64,000 nt of DNA, taken from JAKVCB01 sp965243695. GTDB lineage: Bacteria > Planctomycetota > Planctomycetia > Pirellulales > Lacipirellulaceae. Each line of letters opens with the position of its first letter. Position 1 is the first letter of the stretch. Position numbers and translations under genes: made by a program. The stretch covers positions 124,001 to 188,000 of the forward strand of contig CBDEWC010000045.1 of assembly GCA_965243695.1 (NCBI GenBank), written 5' to 3'. Below, one piece after another: positions 25,100 to 34,373 of this stretch. The notes beneath the pieces are model-generated. The model saw only the letters and a list, made by a program, of their open reading frames with translations. It made no database searches and was not told the origin of the DNA.

Positions 25100-26026
25100 T
25101 TACTGCGGAGGACGAGCCGTCGCAATTAACTCGGCGGCTCCCTCAGCCAGCAATTGCTCGGCCACTTGCTGGCCAAGTTCGCAGGCGCACCGAGGTGACC
25201 CCACCCCGAATGAAAACGTGCGTTGCTGCCCGTCACCACTCAAAACCACTGCCACCAGCTTTAACTCTCCGTCAGGCTGGATGGTTGCCAGACCGCCAAC
25301 TGGTGCCGAGCAGCCTGCCCGCAGATGGGCCAGGAGTGATCTTTCCGCTGAGACCTCGGCATGCGAACCAGGGTTGTTCAACTCGGCAAGTGCCATGGTG
25401 GTACGCTGGTCATCCACACGGCATTCAAGTCCAAGTGCCCCCTGCCCCACCGCTGGCAACATCGTTTCTATTGAAAATGATTCCGTGATTCGACGCTCAA
25501 GACCGAGCCTTTGAAGACCCGCCTCAGCCAGGACGATCGCATCGTACTGGCCAGCATCGAGTTTCGCCAATCGGGTATCGATGTTGCCGCGAATCCCAGC
25601 CAGTTGTAAATCAGGCCGAAAATTCAACAACTGCGAGATCCTTCGAATACTGCCGGTTCCCACGCGGGCTCCGGCAGTAAGCTGCTTGAGTGAATCGGTA
25701 ACGTTTGAAACAAGAACATCGGCCGCACTGGCCCGCAGGGGGACGGCCGCCAATTTCAGGCCTTCCACCGGTTCGGTCGGCAAATCTTTGAGGCTATGAA
25801 CGGCAAAATCAACGGCTTGGGCCAGCAGGGCACGTTCAAGCTCTTTGGTGAAAACCCCTTCCCCACCCAAGGCGTTAAGAGCTCCTGTTTGTTGATCTCC
25901 TCGGGTCGTGATTTCGACCAGTTCAACGGCATGCCCAAGGTGCCGCAACTCCCGGGCAACCCACTCCGATTGCGCACGGGCCAGTTTGCTGCTGCGAGTA
26001 CCTAGACGAAGCGGGGAGGATGCCAT
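25100..26026 (-). CDS. hemC: Porphobilinogen deaminase (hydroxymethylbilane synthase)
   Basis: The first ATG (26026) gives 308 residues, the family's usual length; the frame also has a TTG at 26053. Motifs: LRLGTRSSKLARAQS (N-terminal), KDLPTEPVEGL, IRGNIDTRLAKLDAGQYDAIVLAEAGL, and the cofactor-attachment region LLAHLRAGCSAPVGG, where the Cys carries the dipyrromethane cofactor. It polymerises four porphobilinogen units to hydroxymethylbilane in heme synthesis. Confidence 0.94.
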   Translation of the reverse strand: MASSPLRLGTRSSKLARAQSEWVARELRHLGHAVELVEITTRGDQQTGALNALGGEGVFTKELERALLAQAVDFAVHSLKDLPTEPVEGLKLAAVPLRASAADVLVSNVTDSLKQLTAGARVGTGSIRRISQLLNFRPDLQLAGIRGNIDTRLAKLDAGQYDAIVLAEAGLQRLGLERRITESFSIETMLPAVGQGALGLECRVDDQRTTMALAELNNPGSHAEVSAERSLLAHLRAGCSAPVGGLATIQPDGELKLVAVVLSGDGQQRTFSFGVGSPRCACELGQQVAEQLLAEGAAELIATARPPQ

Positions 26027-26287
26027 TGGGGTATTAAACTCGATTTTCGCCAATTCTGTCGATGTGACTCCTGGCGCAACACCGAAATTTTCCCTGGGAC
26101 CCGCCCGGCGACGACCGAAGCTATGTGTTTCCGACCAACGCTAAAGACCCGCAGAATCTTGTTTCAAGCGACCCCAACGGCCGTTTAACGGGAACCAGTC
26201 TGGCAAATCGTATCGGCCCTAAAAACGCAGGATCGGCCCCTTATCTCTAAGTGCCAGCTCCCAGCGTGACAGTCCCTCACGCAAAAG

Positions 26288-27241
26288 TCACGGAGTGGTT
26301 GGCACGTTGGGAGTGTTGGAAACTGGCGTCTGGCCGAGGGGAGCAGGTATCGGGGCCTCCTGCCTGGCATCAAACAGCTCGATTAACTGTTGAGGAGGAA
26401 CCACAACACCGCAGCTGATGATAAACTGGAACGCCTGCTCCACCGTGATATCCAAATCAACGGTTTCACTTTTTTTGACGGTCATCGTGTAGCCCGTAAA
26501 AGGCATTGGTGAAGTTGGCACAAGAATCGAGAGAACTGGTTCATTGGCAGCAGAACGGATATCAAGCATGCTTTCGCCGGTAACCAGGCCAAGTGACCAA
26601 ATACCCTTACGAGGATATTCGACAGCTACAACGCGTGTGTACTCCAGCTCAGAATCGGTAAACAGAAAGTCTGTAACTTGTTTAACGGACGTGTAAACGT
26701 TACGTACCAGCGGCAGGTGATGGATCAATCCCTCGAACCGACTCCAAAAAAATCGCCCTGCACCCGCCGCCATGAATTTTCCGAGCAGATAAAGAACCAG
26801 CACGAAAAAACTCAAAAAGACCGGAACCACATACTCGCGTCGCAACCATTCTGTATTGATGTAGTTAAGGTAGATTTCCTTAGCCGTTGCCGTCGCAATT
26901 GCCTGTTGGCCAATATGGGACGCAACCTTGTCGTAGACCTTTAGCGGAACGAGCCGATTGTCCGCGGCGACGTGATAGTCGGCACCATCGATCGTCGCCA
27001 GCCCGAGCGGATCGAGATGAATGTTGTCTACCGGCTGGATGTCAGCCGTTTCAACAAAAGCCCAGCGGGCAAAATCTTCCAACGGCTCAAGCAGGCGATC
27101 TGCAATCGTGTTGCCAATCCACAAAAAAATGGCAATGGTGAGCAGGGGCGGAAGAAGTATCCCCAACCCTCGCAGCACGGCACGGCGAAAAGGATTGATC
27201 TTCTTTTTCTGCTTGCCTGATTTTTTTTGGGAAAGAACCAT
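26288..27241 (-). CDS. DUF502 membrane protein
   Basis: From ATG 27241 the protein is 317 residues; a TTG start at 27295 is also open. A Lys-rich N-terminus is followed by a membrane helix (GLGILLPPLLTIAIFLWIG), a second helix at about residues 155-175 (FLSFFVLVLYLLGKFM), and the DUF502 core (IYTSVKQVTDFLF-like VYTSVKQVTDFLFT, then RKGIWSLGLVTGE and VLVPTSPMPFTGY-like ILVPTSPMPFTGY). The family is widespread in bacteria and plants (COV proteins) and its biochemical role is not settled. Confidence 0.85.
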   Translation of the reverse strand: MVLSQKKSGKQKKKINPFRRAVLRGLGILLPPLLTIAIFLWIGNTIADRLLEPLEDFARWAFVETADIQPVDNIHLDPLGLATIDGADYHVAADNRLVPLKVYDKVASHIGQQAIATATAKEIYLNYINTEWLRREYVVPVFLSFFVLVLYLLGKFMAAGAGRFFWSRFEGLIHHLPLVRNVYTSVKQVTDFLFTDSELEYTRVVAVEYPRKGIWSLGLVTGESMLDIRSAANEPVLSILVPTSPMPFTGYTMTVKKSETVDLDITVEQAFQFIISCGVVVPPQQLIELFDARQEAPIPAPLGQTPVSNTPNVPTTP

Positions 27242-27415
27242 CGGTTTGACCTTGGCTGTATCTATTAATTCTTGCAACCAACCGAGTGCAGACAAGTGGG
27301 GCCGAAAACCTGATCCACGGTACTAGGAACCTTTTCTGGAGAAAACTCGCTAAAACAGCCGCCTGTCAACGACCCGCTCAGCAAAATACTGAATGAGGAT
27401 TTTCCCTTTCAGAAA

Positions 27416-28156
27416 CTACACTGCGGGGCTGCGGACGGCGGCCGCCACGGTCACGTGCACCACTCCAGCTGTTTTCAACAGCCCCGTTGCCGCGTTGCAT
27501 GTCGAGCCCGTCGTCATAATATCATCGACCAAAAGTACCCGAGTACCCTGTAAACCATAGCTCACCCCTAGAGCCAGCGCACCACTCAAATTCCGAACCC
27601 GCTGCTGGGGCGATAAACCGGACTGTGGCAATGTGTTACGATGTCGACGCAAAATCCCCGGGCGAACGGGCACGCGGAGCCGTCGCCCCAGAACTTCAGC
27701 CAAAATCGCGGCTGAATTCGTGCCACGCTGGGTTCGTCGCAGCCAGTGCATGGGGACCGGCACAACGACATCCGGGGCTACTTCGAGCAGCCGGTCACGA
27801 CAGTACACCCACATTAGTTCACCGACTGCCAACGCGAGTGATTCTCCGGAGCTTTTTTTCATCCTCAACACAATTTCCCGAAAATGCCCCCCGTAGTCCC
27901 CCAAGGCAATTGTCCTGTCAAAATCGAGTTTGTCACCCAGGCAGTGGGGACAGAACCCTGAGCTGCCCAGCTGACCACAACCGCAGCGGGAACAAAACGG
28001 GGCTTTGTAAATCTGTAGTTGATCAAGGCATTCGGCACAAAATAGAATTCGCTCGCAACTCGAACTGGGGGTCAACTCGTGGCCACATGCAAAACAGGAT
28101 GGAGGAAATACCAGATTGAGAGCCGCATCGCAAAAAGTATGAATTCTCCCTTGCAT
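27416..28156 (-). CDS. ComF family phosphoribosyltransferase-like protein
   Basis: From ATG 28156 the protein is 246 residues. The N-terminal half has paired CxxC zinc motifs (CFACG, FCAECL, CSRCGCG, FCPHC) followed by the ComF linker (DRTIALGDYGGHFREIVLRMK). The C-terminal type I PRTase fold has VVVPVPMHWLRRTQRGTNSA and the PRPP-loop motif VLLVDDIMTTGSTCNAA. ComF proteins take part in DNA uptake in naturally competent bacteria, but homologues are common elsewhere with unknown roles. It is divergent from the LptF/G-type gene at 28338. Confidence 0.88.
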   Translation of the reverse strand: MQGRIHTFCDAALNLVFPPSCFACGHELTPSSSCERILFCAECLDQLQIYKAPFCSRCGCGQLGSSGFCPHCLGDKLDFDRTIALGDYGGHFREIVLRMKKSSGESLALAVGELMWVYCRDRLLEVAPDVVVPVPMHWLRRTQRGTNSAAILAEVLGRRLRVPVRPGILRRHRNTLPQSGLSPQQRVRNLSGALALGVSYGLQGTRVLLVDDIMTTGSTCNAATGLLKTAGVVHVTVAAAVRSPAV

Positions 28157-28337
28157 GGCTGCCGTTTCGTCCGTCGGGTTCGTGAATTCCCCCAGCGTTG
28201 CCACCATCAGGCCAACTCCGAAGCGGCCCACTCCGCTCAGCTAGCACTGCCATCTATTGTAACGTCATGTTGACCTGCTTTCATCTGCTTGGGTATTCTC
28301 CCGGACTCCCACCGCCATCCCCTCGTAGCCACGTCCT

Positions 28338-29474
28338 ATGCCGCGCATCATTGACCGCTATCTTCTCAAGCAATTTATGCAGGTCCTGGTGATTTGCTTC
28401 TGCAGCATGGCTGGGTTGTACGTGGTCATTGACGCCTTCGGCCACCTTGACCATTTTGTCGATTTCGCCAATGAGAATGGCAACCTGCTCATCATCCTGG
28501 CTGAATACTATGGCTATCGCACTCTTGAATTTTTCGATCGCACCAGTGGACTTTTGGCACTTATCGGGGCCATGTTTACGGTCACATGGATTGAACGTCA
28601 CCAGGAAATGGTCGCTCTGCTGGCCGCAGGAATCCCCCGCTTCAGAATCCTCCTGCCAATACTCATTGCGGCCATTGGTGTCAGCCTCCTGGCAGCAGCC
28701 AACCGCGAACTCGTGATGCCAAATGTTCGGCACAAATTGGCACTCGACTCCAAAAATCTGGGTGGCGACAAAAGTGCTGATTTGCAACCCAGCTTTGACA
28801 GGGAAACCAGCATTCTGCTCGCCGGTGAGAAGGTTGTGCAGAAAGGCAAGATTATTCAGCACCCCAACTTTGTGATGCCAACCAAACTGACAACTTATGG
28901 AAAACAAATCTCAGCCGAACAAGCACAGTATTTCCCCGCCCAACCAGACCGCCCCAGCGGTTATTTATTCAGCGATGTAAAATCGCCAAAAACCTTACTG
29001 ACAGCGCCATCCCTTGAACTCAATGGCCAACCGGTGGTCATTACACCGCAAGACGATCCCAAGCTGGAACCTGACCAGGTGTTCATCGTAAGTGGGGTTT
29101 CCTTCGAATTCCTGGCAGCGGGTTCGACCTGGCGCAATTTTGCTTCCACTGGCGAACTTGTACGAGAACTACGTAGCCCCAGCACCGACCTCGGGGCCGG
29201 CGTTCGTGTTGCGGTGCACAATCGCCTGATCCGCCCGTTCCTCGACGTCACACTCCTTTTTCTGGGACTGCCGCTGATCGTGTCGCGTGCGAACCGCAAT
29301 CCCTTCGTGGCAATTGGCCTTTGCCTCGCAGTGGTTACCATCTTTATGGTCGTTGTGATTGGCTGCCAATCGCTTGGGTCGAGTGGCTGGATGCAGCCCG
29401 CTCTGGCTGCCTGGTTGCCATTGATGATCTTTGGCCCCGTGGCCATAAGTCTCTTCGATCCTTTGCGAACCTGA
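28338..29474 (+). CDS. LptF/LptG family permease (YjgP/YjgQ)
   Basis: This 378-residue protein has the family layout: MPRIIDRYLLKQFMQVLVIC at the N-terminus, three N-terminal membrane helices, a periplasmic beta-jellyroll (about residues 110-280) and three C-terminal helices (VTLLFLGLPLIVSRAN, AIGLCLAVVTIFMVVVIGC, LAAWLPLMIFGPVAISLF). LptF/G extract lipopolysaccharide from the inner membrane in the LptBFGC transporter. A single permease is found here without its pair or LptB. It suggests an LPS-like outer membrane, consistent with a Gram-negative-type planctomycete. Confidence 0.86.
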   Translation: MPRIIDRYLLKQFMQVLVICFCSMAGLYVVIDAFGHLDHFVDFANENGNLLIILAEYYGYRTLEFFDRTSGLLALIGAMFTVTWIERHQEMVALLAAGIPRFRILLPILIAAIGVSLLAAANRELVMPNVRHKLALDSKNLGGDKSADLQPSFDRETSILLAGEKVVQKGKIIQHPNFVMPTKLTTYGKQISAEQAQYFPAQPDRPSGYLFSDVKSPKTLLTAPSLELNGQPVVITPQDDPKLEPDQVFIVSGVSFEFLAAGSTWRNFASTGELVRELRSPSTDLGAGVRVAVHNRLIRPFLDVTLLFLGLPLIVSRANRNPFVAIGLCLAVVTIFMVVVIGCQSLGSSGWMQPALAAWLPLMIFGPVAISLFDPLRT

Positions 29475-29612
29475 GCGCCTTTGCAAACCTGAGCGATTCT
29501 TTGTCAACCGGAAGCATGGCACCATAGACAAAGAGCCCAAAACACAAGACAATCCCGAGATGGTGCGTTCGTTTGTCTCGTGTTCCCAGTAAGTTTTGAA
29601 AGGCTCCCTACG

Positions 29613-30047
29613 ATGAAAGTAGCCACGATCACCACCAACAAAGGTGACATACGCATTGAATTGTTTGACGACAAAGCCCCCAAAACCGTGGCCAATTTTG
29701 AAAAATTGGCCAGCGAGGGGTATTACAATACCCTCCTGTTTCACCGCGTGATTGAAGACTTCATGATCCAAGGGGGGTGCCCCCAGGGTACGGGGACTGG
29801 CGGTCCTGGCTACACCTTTGAGGATGAATTTCACTCCGATTTGACCCACGATGGTCCCGGCGTTCTCTCCATGGCCAATTCCGGACCAAACACCAACGGG
29901 TCGCAGTTCTTCATTACCCATGTCGCCACACCGTGGCTTGATGGCAAGCACTCCGTGTTTGGAAAGGTGCTTGACGACGGACAGGAAATCGTCAATGCAA
30001 TCCAGCAAGGCGACCAAATGGTAACGGTCGTCATCAGCGACCAGTAA
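29613..30047 (+). CDS. Cyclophilin-type peptidyl-prolyl cis-trans isomerase
   Basis: From ATG 29613 the protein is 144 residues with no signal peptide, so probably cytoplasmic (PpiB-like). Cyclophilin motifs are complete: FHRVIEDFMIQGGCPQGTGTGGPGY has the catalytic Arg, then MANSGPNTNGSQFFIT and the binding-pocket segment LDGKHSVFGKV. It assists proline isomerisation in protein folding. It converges on the histone-deacetylase-like gene. Confidence 0.93.
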   Translation: MKVATITTNKGDIRIELFDDKAPKTVANFEKLASEGYYNTLLFHRVIEDFMIQGGCPQGTGTGGPGYTFEDEFHSDLTHDGPGVLSMANSGPNTNGSQFFITHVATPWLDGKHSVFGKVLDDGQEIVNAIQQGDQMVTVVISDQ

Positions 30048-30091
30048 GCAGCGCCGCGTAAATCGCAGGTCGGTCGCATCTGGTAGCAGTC

Positions 30092-31018
30092 TCAGGAAGA
30101 AGTGGCGCCTTGCCACCCGTGAGCGGTGCGCGCCATAAGCTGGATTGTTCTTGCATGAATATCGACGACATCGGTCTGGTCAGGGGCGTACCCTCCGCCC
30201 ATGACCGTCACAAGTCCAATCCCACGATCTAAACACGCTTTCAAGACAATCTGATCACGAGTTTCCAGTCCAGCCTTGGTGAGGCTTAAGCGACCATGTC
30301 GGTCGCCTTCAAAAGCGTCGGCTCCAGCAATGTAAAACACACAATCTGGCGAGAAACAGGCCCAGGCTTCCCGGAGTGCAGATCGCAAGGCCTCCTCGTA
30401 GGCAAGATCATCCGTCCGGTCAGGAAGCGGCACATCCAAATCGCTGACTGTTTTTCGTAACGGATAGTTTTTCTTGCCGTGTAAAGAAAGTGTGAACACC
30501 GAATTGTCGTCTGAAAAAATAGCGGCGGTCCCATCACCCTGGTGAACATCGCAATCGATGATTAAAGATTTCTCAATCGAATGTTCGGCCTGCAAAGTTC
30601 GAATGGCGACGGCAACATCGTTGAATACGCAGTAGCCTCCCCCATGGTCTGAAAACGCATGATGGGTTCCTCCTGCCAGGTGTGCGGACCAGCGGTTCTG
30701 TGCGGCAACTCGTGCGGCAGCCAGAGTCGCTCCAGTGGACATCAAACAACGCTCCACCAAGCCTTCGGACCAAGGAAATCCAATCGCCCGTTGCTCTTTC
30801 GAATCCAGTTCACCACAAAATACCCTCCGCAAATAATCGGCGTCGTGAACTCGGCCTAATTCCTCACGGGTTACAGGTGACCCCGGCAGTAAACGGACTG
30901 GTTCGCCCGGTCCAAACTCTGCAACCCGTGCGCGCAGAGAAGCATATTTCGTCGCTGGAAAGTGATGTCCATCAGGCAACGGGATGGGAATGTGGTCACT
31001 GTAAAATACGGTCAGCAT
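30092..31018 (-). CDS. Histone deacetylase family protein (AcuC/HDAC-like)
   Basis: From ATG 31018 (308 residues; GGGGG about seven bases upstream) the family start MLTVFYSDH is reached directly. The arginase-like fold shows the catalytic and zinc motifs THHAFSDHGGGYCVFND (His-Asp region), IIDCDVHQGDGTAAIF (zinc Asp/His) and YIAGADAFEGDRHGRLSLT (second zinc Asp). Bacterial members deacetylate acetyl-lysine or small amines such as polyamines; the substrate is not visible from sequence. It lies 103 bases downstream of the FAD oxidoreductase gene on the same strand. Confidence 0.88.
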   Translation of the reverse strand: MLTVFYSDHIPIPLPDGHHFPATKYASLRARVAEFGPGEPVRLLPGSPVTREELGRVHDADYLRRVFCGELDSKEQRAIGFPWSEGLVERCLMSTGATLAAARVAAQNRWSAHLAGGTHHAFSDHGGGYCVFNDVAVAIRTLQAEHSIEKSLIIDCDVHQGDGTAAIFSDDNSVFTLSLHGKKNYPLRKTVSDLDVPLPDRTDDLAYEEALRSALREAWACFSPDCVFYIAGADAFEGDRHGRLSLTKAGLETRDQIVLKACLDRGIGLVTVMGGGYAPDQTDVVDIHARTIQLMARTAHGWQGATSS

Positions 31019-31121
31019 TTTATTACCCCCAGCGGAGGTCCTAGTCTTTGCCGCTGGAGGTCCAGCGGGGCCATCTTGCTTTTTTCCATTTGTCGATTTC
31101 TCCCTGTCATGGTTTGGGCAG

Positions 31122-32402
31122 TTAATGACCAAGCCGGTCCAACACCGCCTGTCCGGCTCTCTGCCCCGATGCCAAGGCGCCTTGAATCGATGCCGTATCG
31201 AGATAATCGCCGCAACAAAACAGACCCTGTTCGTTGACCACTGATTTTTCAACCGGGGTGAGGGAACCAGCCTTTTGAAACGGTAAAGCAGCAGGAATTC
31301 GGTAGGTCTTCAGAGGTTCCCATTCTTGAACCTGCTTGCCAAACCATCCCAATAATTGGCTGCGAATCTGCTGATCGAGTATTGCGTCCTCGGCAGTAGG
31401 AATACCAAGTACCGTTACGGAAATCAGCGACTTCCCCCCAGGTGCATACGTACCCGATACCTGGCTGGGCACACACAAATTATTGACAAGGCCATCCGGC
31501 TCACCGTTGATGACCAGGATTGGTTCCTCCACAGGTGGTGCGCTCGCAGCGTAGTAGATGCAAGTAGTACCGCGCCATCCATTGACTGGCTTACTGCGAA
31601 CCAACCCTGCCAGAGAAGACTCATCGACAGCCATCACTACACTGCGGGCAGTAATGACTTGACCGTTGTCACAGACAACACGGTCTGGTTTCACCGTTTC
31701 AACACCAACTCCACACTGAACCGTACCGTCGGGCAGCGCAGCCGCCATCTGTGCAGCAATCGATCCCATCCCTTGAGCCGGCAAAGCGGCTGCACCAAGG
31801 CTGAACATCCGAAACACAAACTCAAACATGTGGCTTGACGTCTCGAGCGAATTATCCAGGAAAATGCCCCCCAGAAAAGGCCGAAAGAAAGCGTCAATGA
31901 CTCGTGGCGAGAATCCTCTCAAGCGAAGCGCCATAGCAGTCGACACCTCAGGCCGTTGCTGCAACTGGTCGATCGAGTTCCGGCACACGTCGTTGCGCAA
32001 CAGGCCCATCCGGATTTTATCCCGCAGCGACGCAACCGGGGCAGCCACTGTCCCCAACAAATGGCCTGGCCGCCGCCAGGGATCTGAAAACCTGCGGAAG
32101 CGGCCCTGGTAACGGATCAATGCACCTGGCTCGAATTCGCAAAGTTGCAAACGATCGTAGTCCAACTGTCGACGTGCTTCCGGGTACGATGTCAGGAATA
32201 CTTGAAATCCCCGGTCAAGCAAAAACCCATCCACCGCGTCGGTCTGTACGCGCCCTCCCACAACGGGCTGTTTTTCCAAAACCACGCAGGAAACCCCGGC
32301 TTCATAGAGACGCCGAGCACAACTCAGACCCGACAGTCCCCCACCAATTATGACTGTGTCGTATTCAGGCACCAGGGTCACTTCCGAAGTTTGATAGGTC
32401 AT
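31122..32402 (-). CDS. FAD-dependent amine-oxidase-like oxidoreductase
   Basis: This is a 426-residue flavoprotein of the amine oxidase/phytoene desaturase group. The dinucleotide-binding motif is YDTVIIGGGLSGLSCARRL (residues about 14-32), followed by VLEKQPVVGGRVQTD, LDRGFQVFLTSYPEA and a C-terminal FAD-binding end (GLFCCGDYLDTASIQGALASG). The LDRGFQVF motif is typical of a group of carotenoid/protoporphyrinogen-oxidase-like proteins in plants and bacteria with unsettled substrates. It forms a leftward pair with the deacetylase-like gene. Confidence 0.85.
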   Translation of the reverse strand: MTYQTSEVTLVPEYDTVIIGGGLSGLSCARRLYEAGVSCVVLEKQPVVGGRVQTDAVDGFLLDRGFQVFLTSYPEARRQLDYDRLQLCEFEPGALIRYQGRFRRFSDPWRRPGHLLGTVAAPVASLRDKIRMGLLRNDVCRNSIDQLQQRPEVSTAMALRLRGFSPRVIDAFFRPFLGGIFLDNSLETSSHMFEFVFRMFSLGAAALPAQGMGSIAAQMAAALPDGTVQCGVGVETVKPDRVVCDNGQVITARSVVMAVDESSLAGLVRSKPVNGWRGTTCIYYAASAPPVEEPILVINGEPDGLVNNLCVPSQVSGTYAPGGKSLISVTVLGIPTAEDAILDQQIRSQLLGWFGKQVQEWEPLKTYRIPAALPFQKAGSLTPVEKSVVNEQGLFCCGDYLDTASIQGALASGQRAGQAVLDRLGH

Positions 32403-33055
32403 CCGCGCTGGAGAGATGTGGATGTGATTGGAAATTACGCCGATCCAGGGCTATGTTCGACTGAAACCAGTTCCAGGTCCATCCATTCCAAACCGGGCAT
32501 GTCCCTACCGTCGACGAAGAAATCCAGATGTCCGCTGTTGTCGCTGTTGTCGCTGTTGCAGACCTGTGTCGCCGTCGTAAAACAATCACGGCGCCTAACT
32601 CTTACCAGTCCTCTTGCAAAACAAAATACACCGGTACAGCCTCAGGTGTTGTGACTTTGACCACAGGGACTCTGCCCACAGGCAATCCGACAATCGCTCG
32701 CTTTAACCTTCGACCGTTGCCTCCAACATGAAACTAAAAAATGCTCGCTAACCATACTCTATATGGCCCAACCATTTCCAATCGTCTGGAGTCTTATCCG
32801 TTGGGAACTTGTACGGTAATGCCCTCTTGCCGGAAGTTGCCCGTCAAGATAATAGTTGCCACCCTTCAGATTGCCAAGATACTACTTGCAACTGTTTTCA
32901 CAAAAAATCTGGCAGGAACTATTCCGCAAGTCACTTGCACGGTTTGTCCAGCTCCTGTGAACTGCTGTTTTTATCCACCCGCCTCCCTTAAATCACTCCG
33001 ATTGGGCCACCGTTGCATAGCAGCACTGACTATTGATTTGCTATAAACGAACAAT
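32403..33055. other. Intergenic region without recognised gene
   Basis: About 650 bases between divergent genes. A three-copy 9-bp repeat (CGCTGTTGT type) occurs at about 32533-32561. No frame has a recognisable motif or convincing start; I see nothing else definite. Confidence 0.4.
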
Positions 33056-33235
33056 ATGGATGACACTGTTTACATTTGTGATTCCTGTGGCGAAGAAATC
33101 ATAATTTCGATCGACCTTTCTCAAGGTTCCCACCAGCAATTTGTGGAAGACTGCCCCGTCTGTTGTCGAGCTAACGTGATTCATCTGGAAGTCACCGAGA
33201 ATGGCGCTGCGACCGCGTGGGCAGAACTTGAATGA
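33056..33235 (+). CDS. CPXCG-type cysteine-rich small protein
   Basis: A 59-residue protein recognised by eye. It starts MDDTVYICDSCGEEIIISID, continues with QQFVEDCPVCCRANVIHLEV and ends AWAELE. The two Cys pairs (CDSC and CPVC) match the CPXCG zinc-ribbon family (about 60 residues in many bacteria; the second motif here is CPVCC rather than CPVCG). It probably binds one zinc ion; the function is unknown. It stands alone between two stretches without genes, and no clear ribosome binding site is seen. Confidence 0.82.
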   Translation: MDDTVYICDSCGEEIIISIDLSQGSHQQFVEDCPVCCRANVIHLEVTENGAATAWAELE

Positions 33236-34010
33236 CCGTAAAACATTAGCCCTCTGGACGCCTCGTTCATCTTCCAGGCTTCGTCCATAGTTTCTCCCAT
33301 GGCCACCTCTTTTCAACGTGACCGTTCCGCCAGAACTCCGTTTGCTTTTGCTGGCGGCACACTTTTTTCCAGCGTCGAGTCACAATCTTAAACGGCAAGA
33401 TTTTCGAGCCTTGCTGTTCCTGTCCGCCGAAGATAAATCCTCAGATCTGGTGGCTCGAGAGCCATACGATCGACTTCGCCAACGATTTTCAGACCTCCTG
33501 GAAGATTGCTCCACCTCAAGCTCACCTCCAGTGCCATCAGCAACCACGGTCCGACCCACGAAGCCGTTACTTGGAACATCCTCGCAGAAAACATCCCCGT
33601 GCAACTTGCGTCCAACCTCGAAAGCCACGGTGGGTTTGCCTGATTTTTTTCCCACGGTGTGTCTCCTCGATTTTTCCAACAATGAATTTTTATAGCTATT
33701 TATCTAGGCGCGAACGGCTGCCAGGTTGGTATTGTCCTAGGAGTCGCTGGAAGCCGGTTTTGGTCGTCATGCCAGACGGTTCGGTCCAAGGCAAATATTG
33801 TCCTGTTATTTTCCAGCTATTTCCTAAACGTCTTGGCCGTTTTGAAAAAACGGGTGAGGCAAAAAGAAGTGGCCTAGAAGGGACGATCAACCTGCCTAAA
33901 CCACCGGCAATCGCTCAAAATCACGGCTACTTGCCAAAGCGGGGGGGGGACCAAAACGGGTTGATGCCGTATAATCCAGTCGATCAAACACCTTTTGAAG
34001 CTGGTGCCGC
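33236..34010. other. Stretch without a convincing gene
   Basis: About 775 bases. Open frames on both strands (33318-33695 plus, 33571-34014 plus, 33380-33682 minus) have odd composition, no family motif and no ribosome binding site. A homopolymer G8 run lies at about 33942. The region may hold decayed coding sequence, but I cannot name a source. Confidence 0.35.
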
Positions 34011-34373
34011 ATGAAAGACAAGAACTCGCCTATCAACGTGATGACCTACGATCGAGTTGCGAAACTTCTGATCGCAAATCCAAACGAATCACACGTAGAA
34101 ATTGCCCAACGTGCCAAGGTTTCGCTGAAAACTGTGGTCAAAGTCTGGGATGGTACCATCTCCCGCCCGACCGCCATCGTTTCTCATCGTCTGACACAAC
34201 CACAACGTTGCCCTCAATGCGGTGCCCGCTGCATTGCATGGCCCTGCATGACGTGTGAGATGGTCTATAAAACAGAATCACTCAAGAGGTTGCGCCGCGC
34301 TTCTGCACCAACAAATTCCATGCCCTCCGACCACAAAGTCAATCCGGGAGTGGCAACAAACTCTGCGTTATAA
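34011..34373 (+). CDS. Small helix-turn-helix protein with zinc-ribbon motif
   Basis: The 120-residue protein has an HTH-like N-terminal half (YDRVAKLLIANPNESHVEIA then QRAKVSLKTVVKVWDGTISR, residues about 12-50), resembling a sigma-70 region 4 or resolvase-type HTH, and a central Cys cluster RCPQCGARCIAWPCMTCE (about 66-83) that should bind zinc. The C-terminus is low complexity. Similar HTH plus zinc-ribbon proteins occur in planctomycetes, as far as I recall, without known function. It converges on the DUF1499 gene with a six-base overlap of the two 3' ends. Confidence 0.65.
   Translation: MKDKNSPINVMTYDRVAKLLIANPNESHVEIAQRAKVSLKTVVKVWDGTISRPTAIVSHRLTQPQRCPQCGARCIAWPCMTCEMVYKTESLKRLRRASAPTNSMPSDHKVNPGVATNSAL

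Noticed and set aside
29169..30116. A 315-codon minus-strand frame opposite the permease and cyclophilin genes
   Set aside because: It spans two clearly real plus-strand genes and has no motif of its own.
33318..34014. Frames of 125 and 147 codons in the gap before the HTH protein
   Set aside because: Composition is irregular, overlapping frames compete on both strands, and no start signal or motif is visible.
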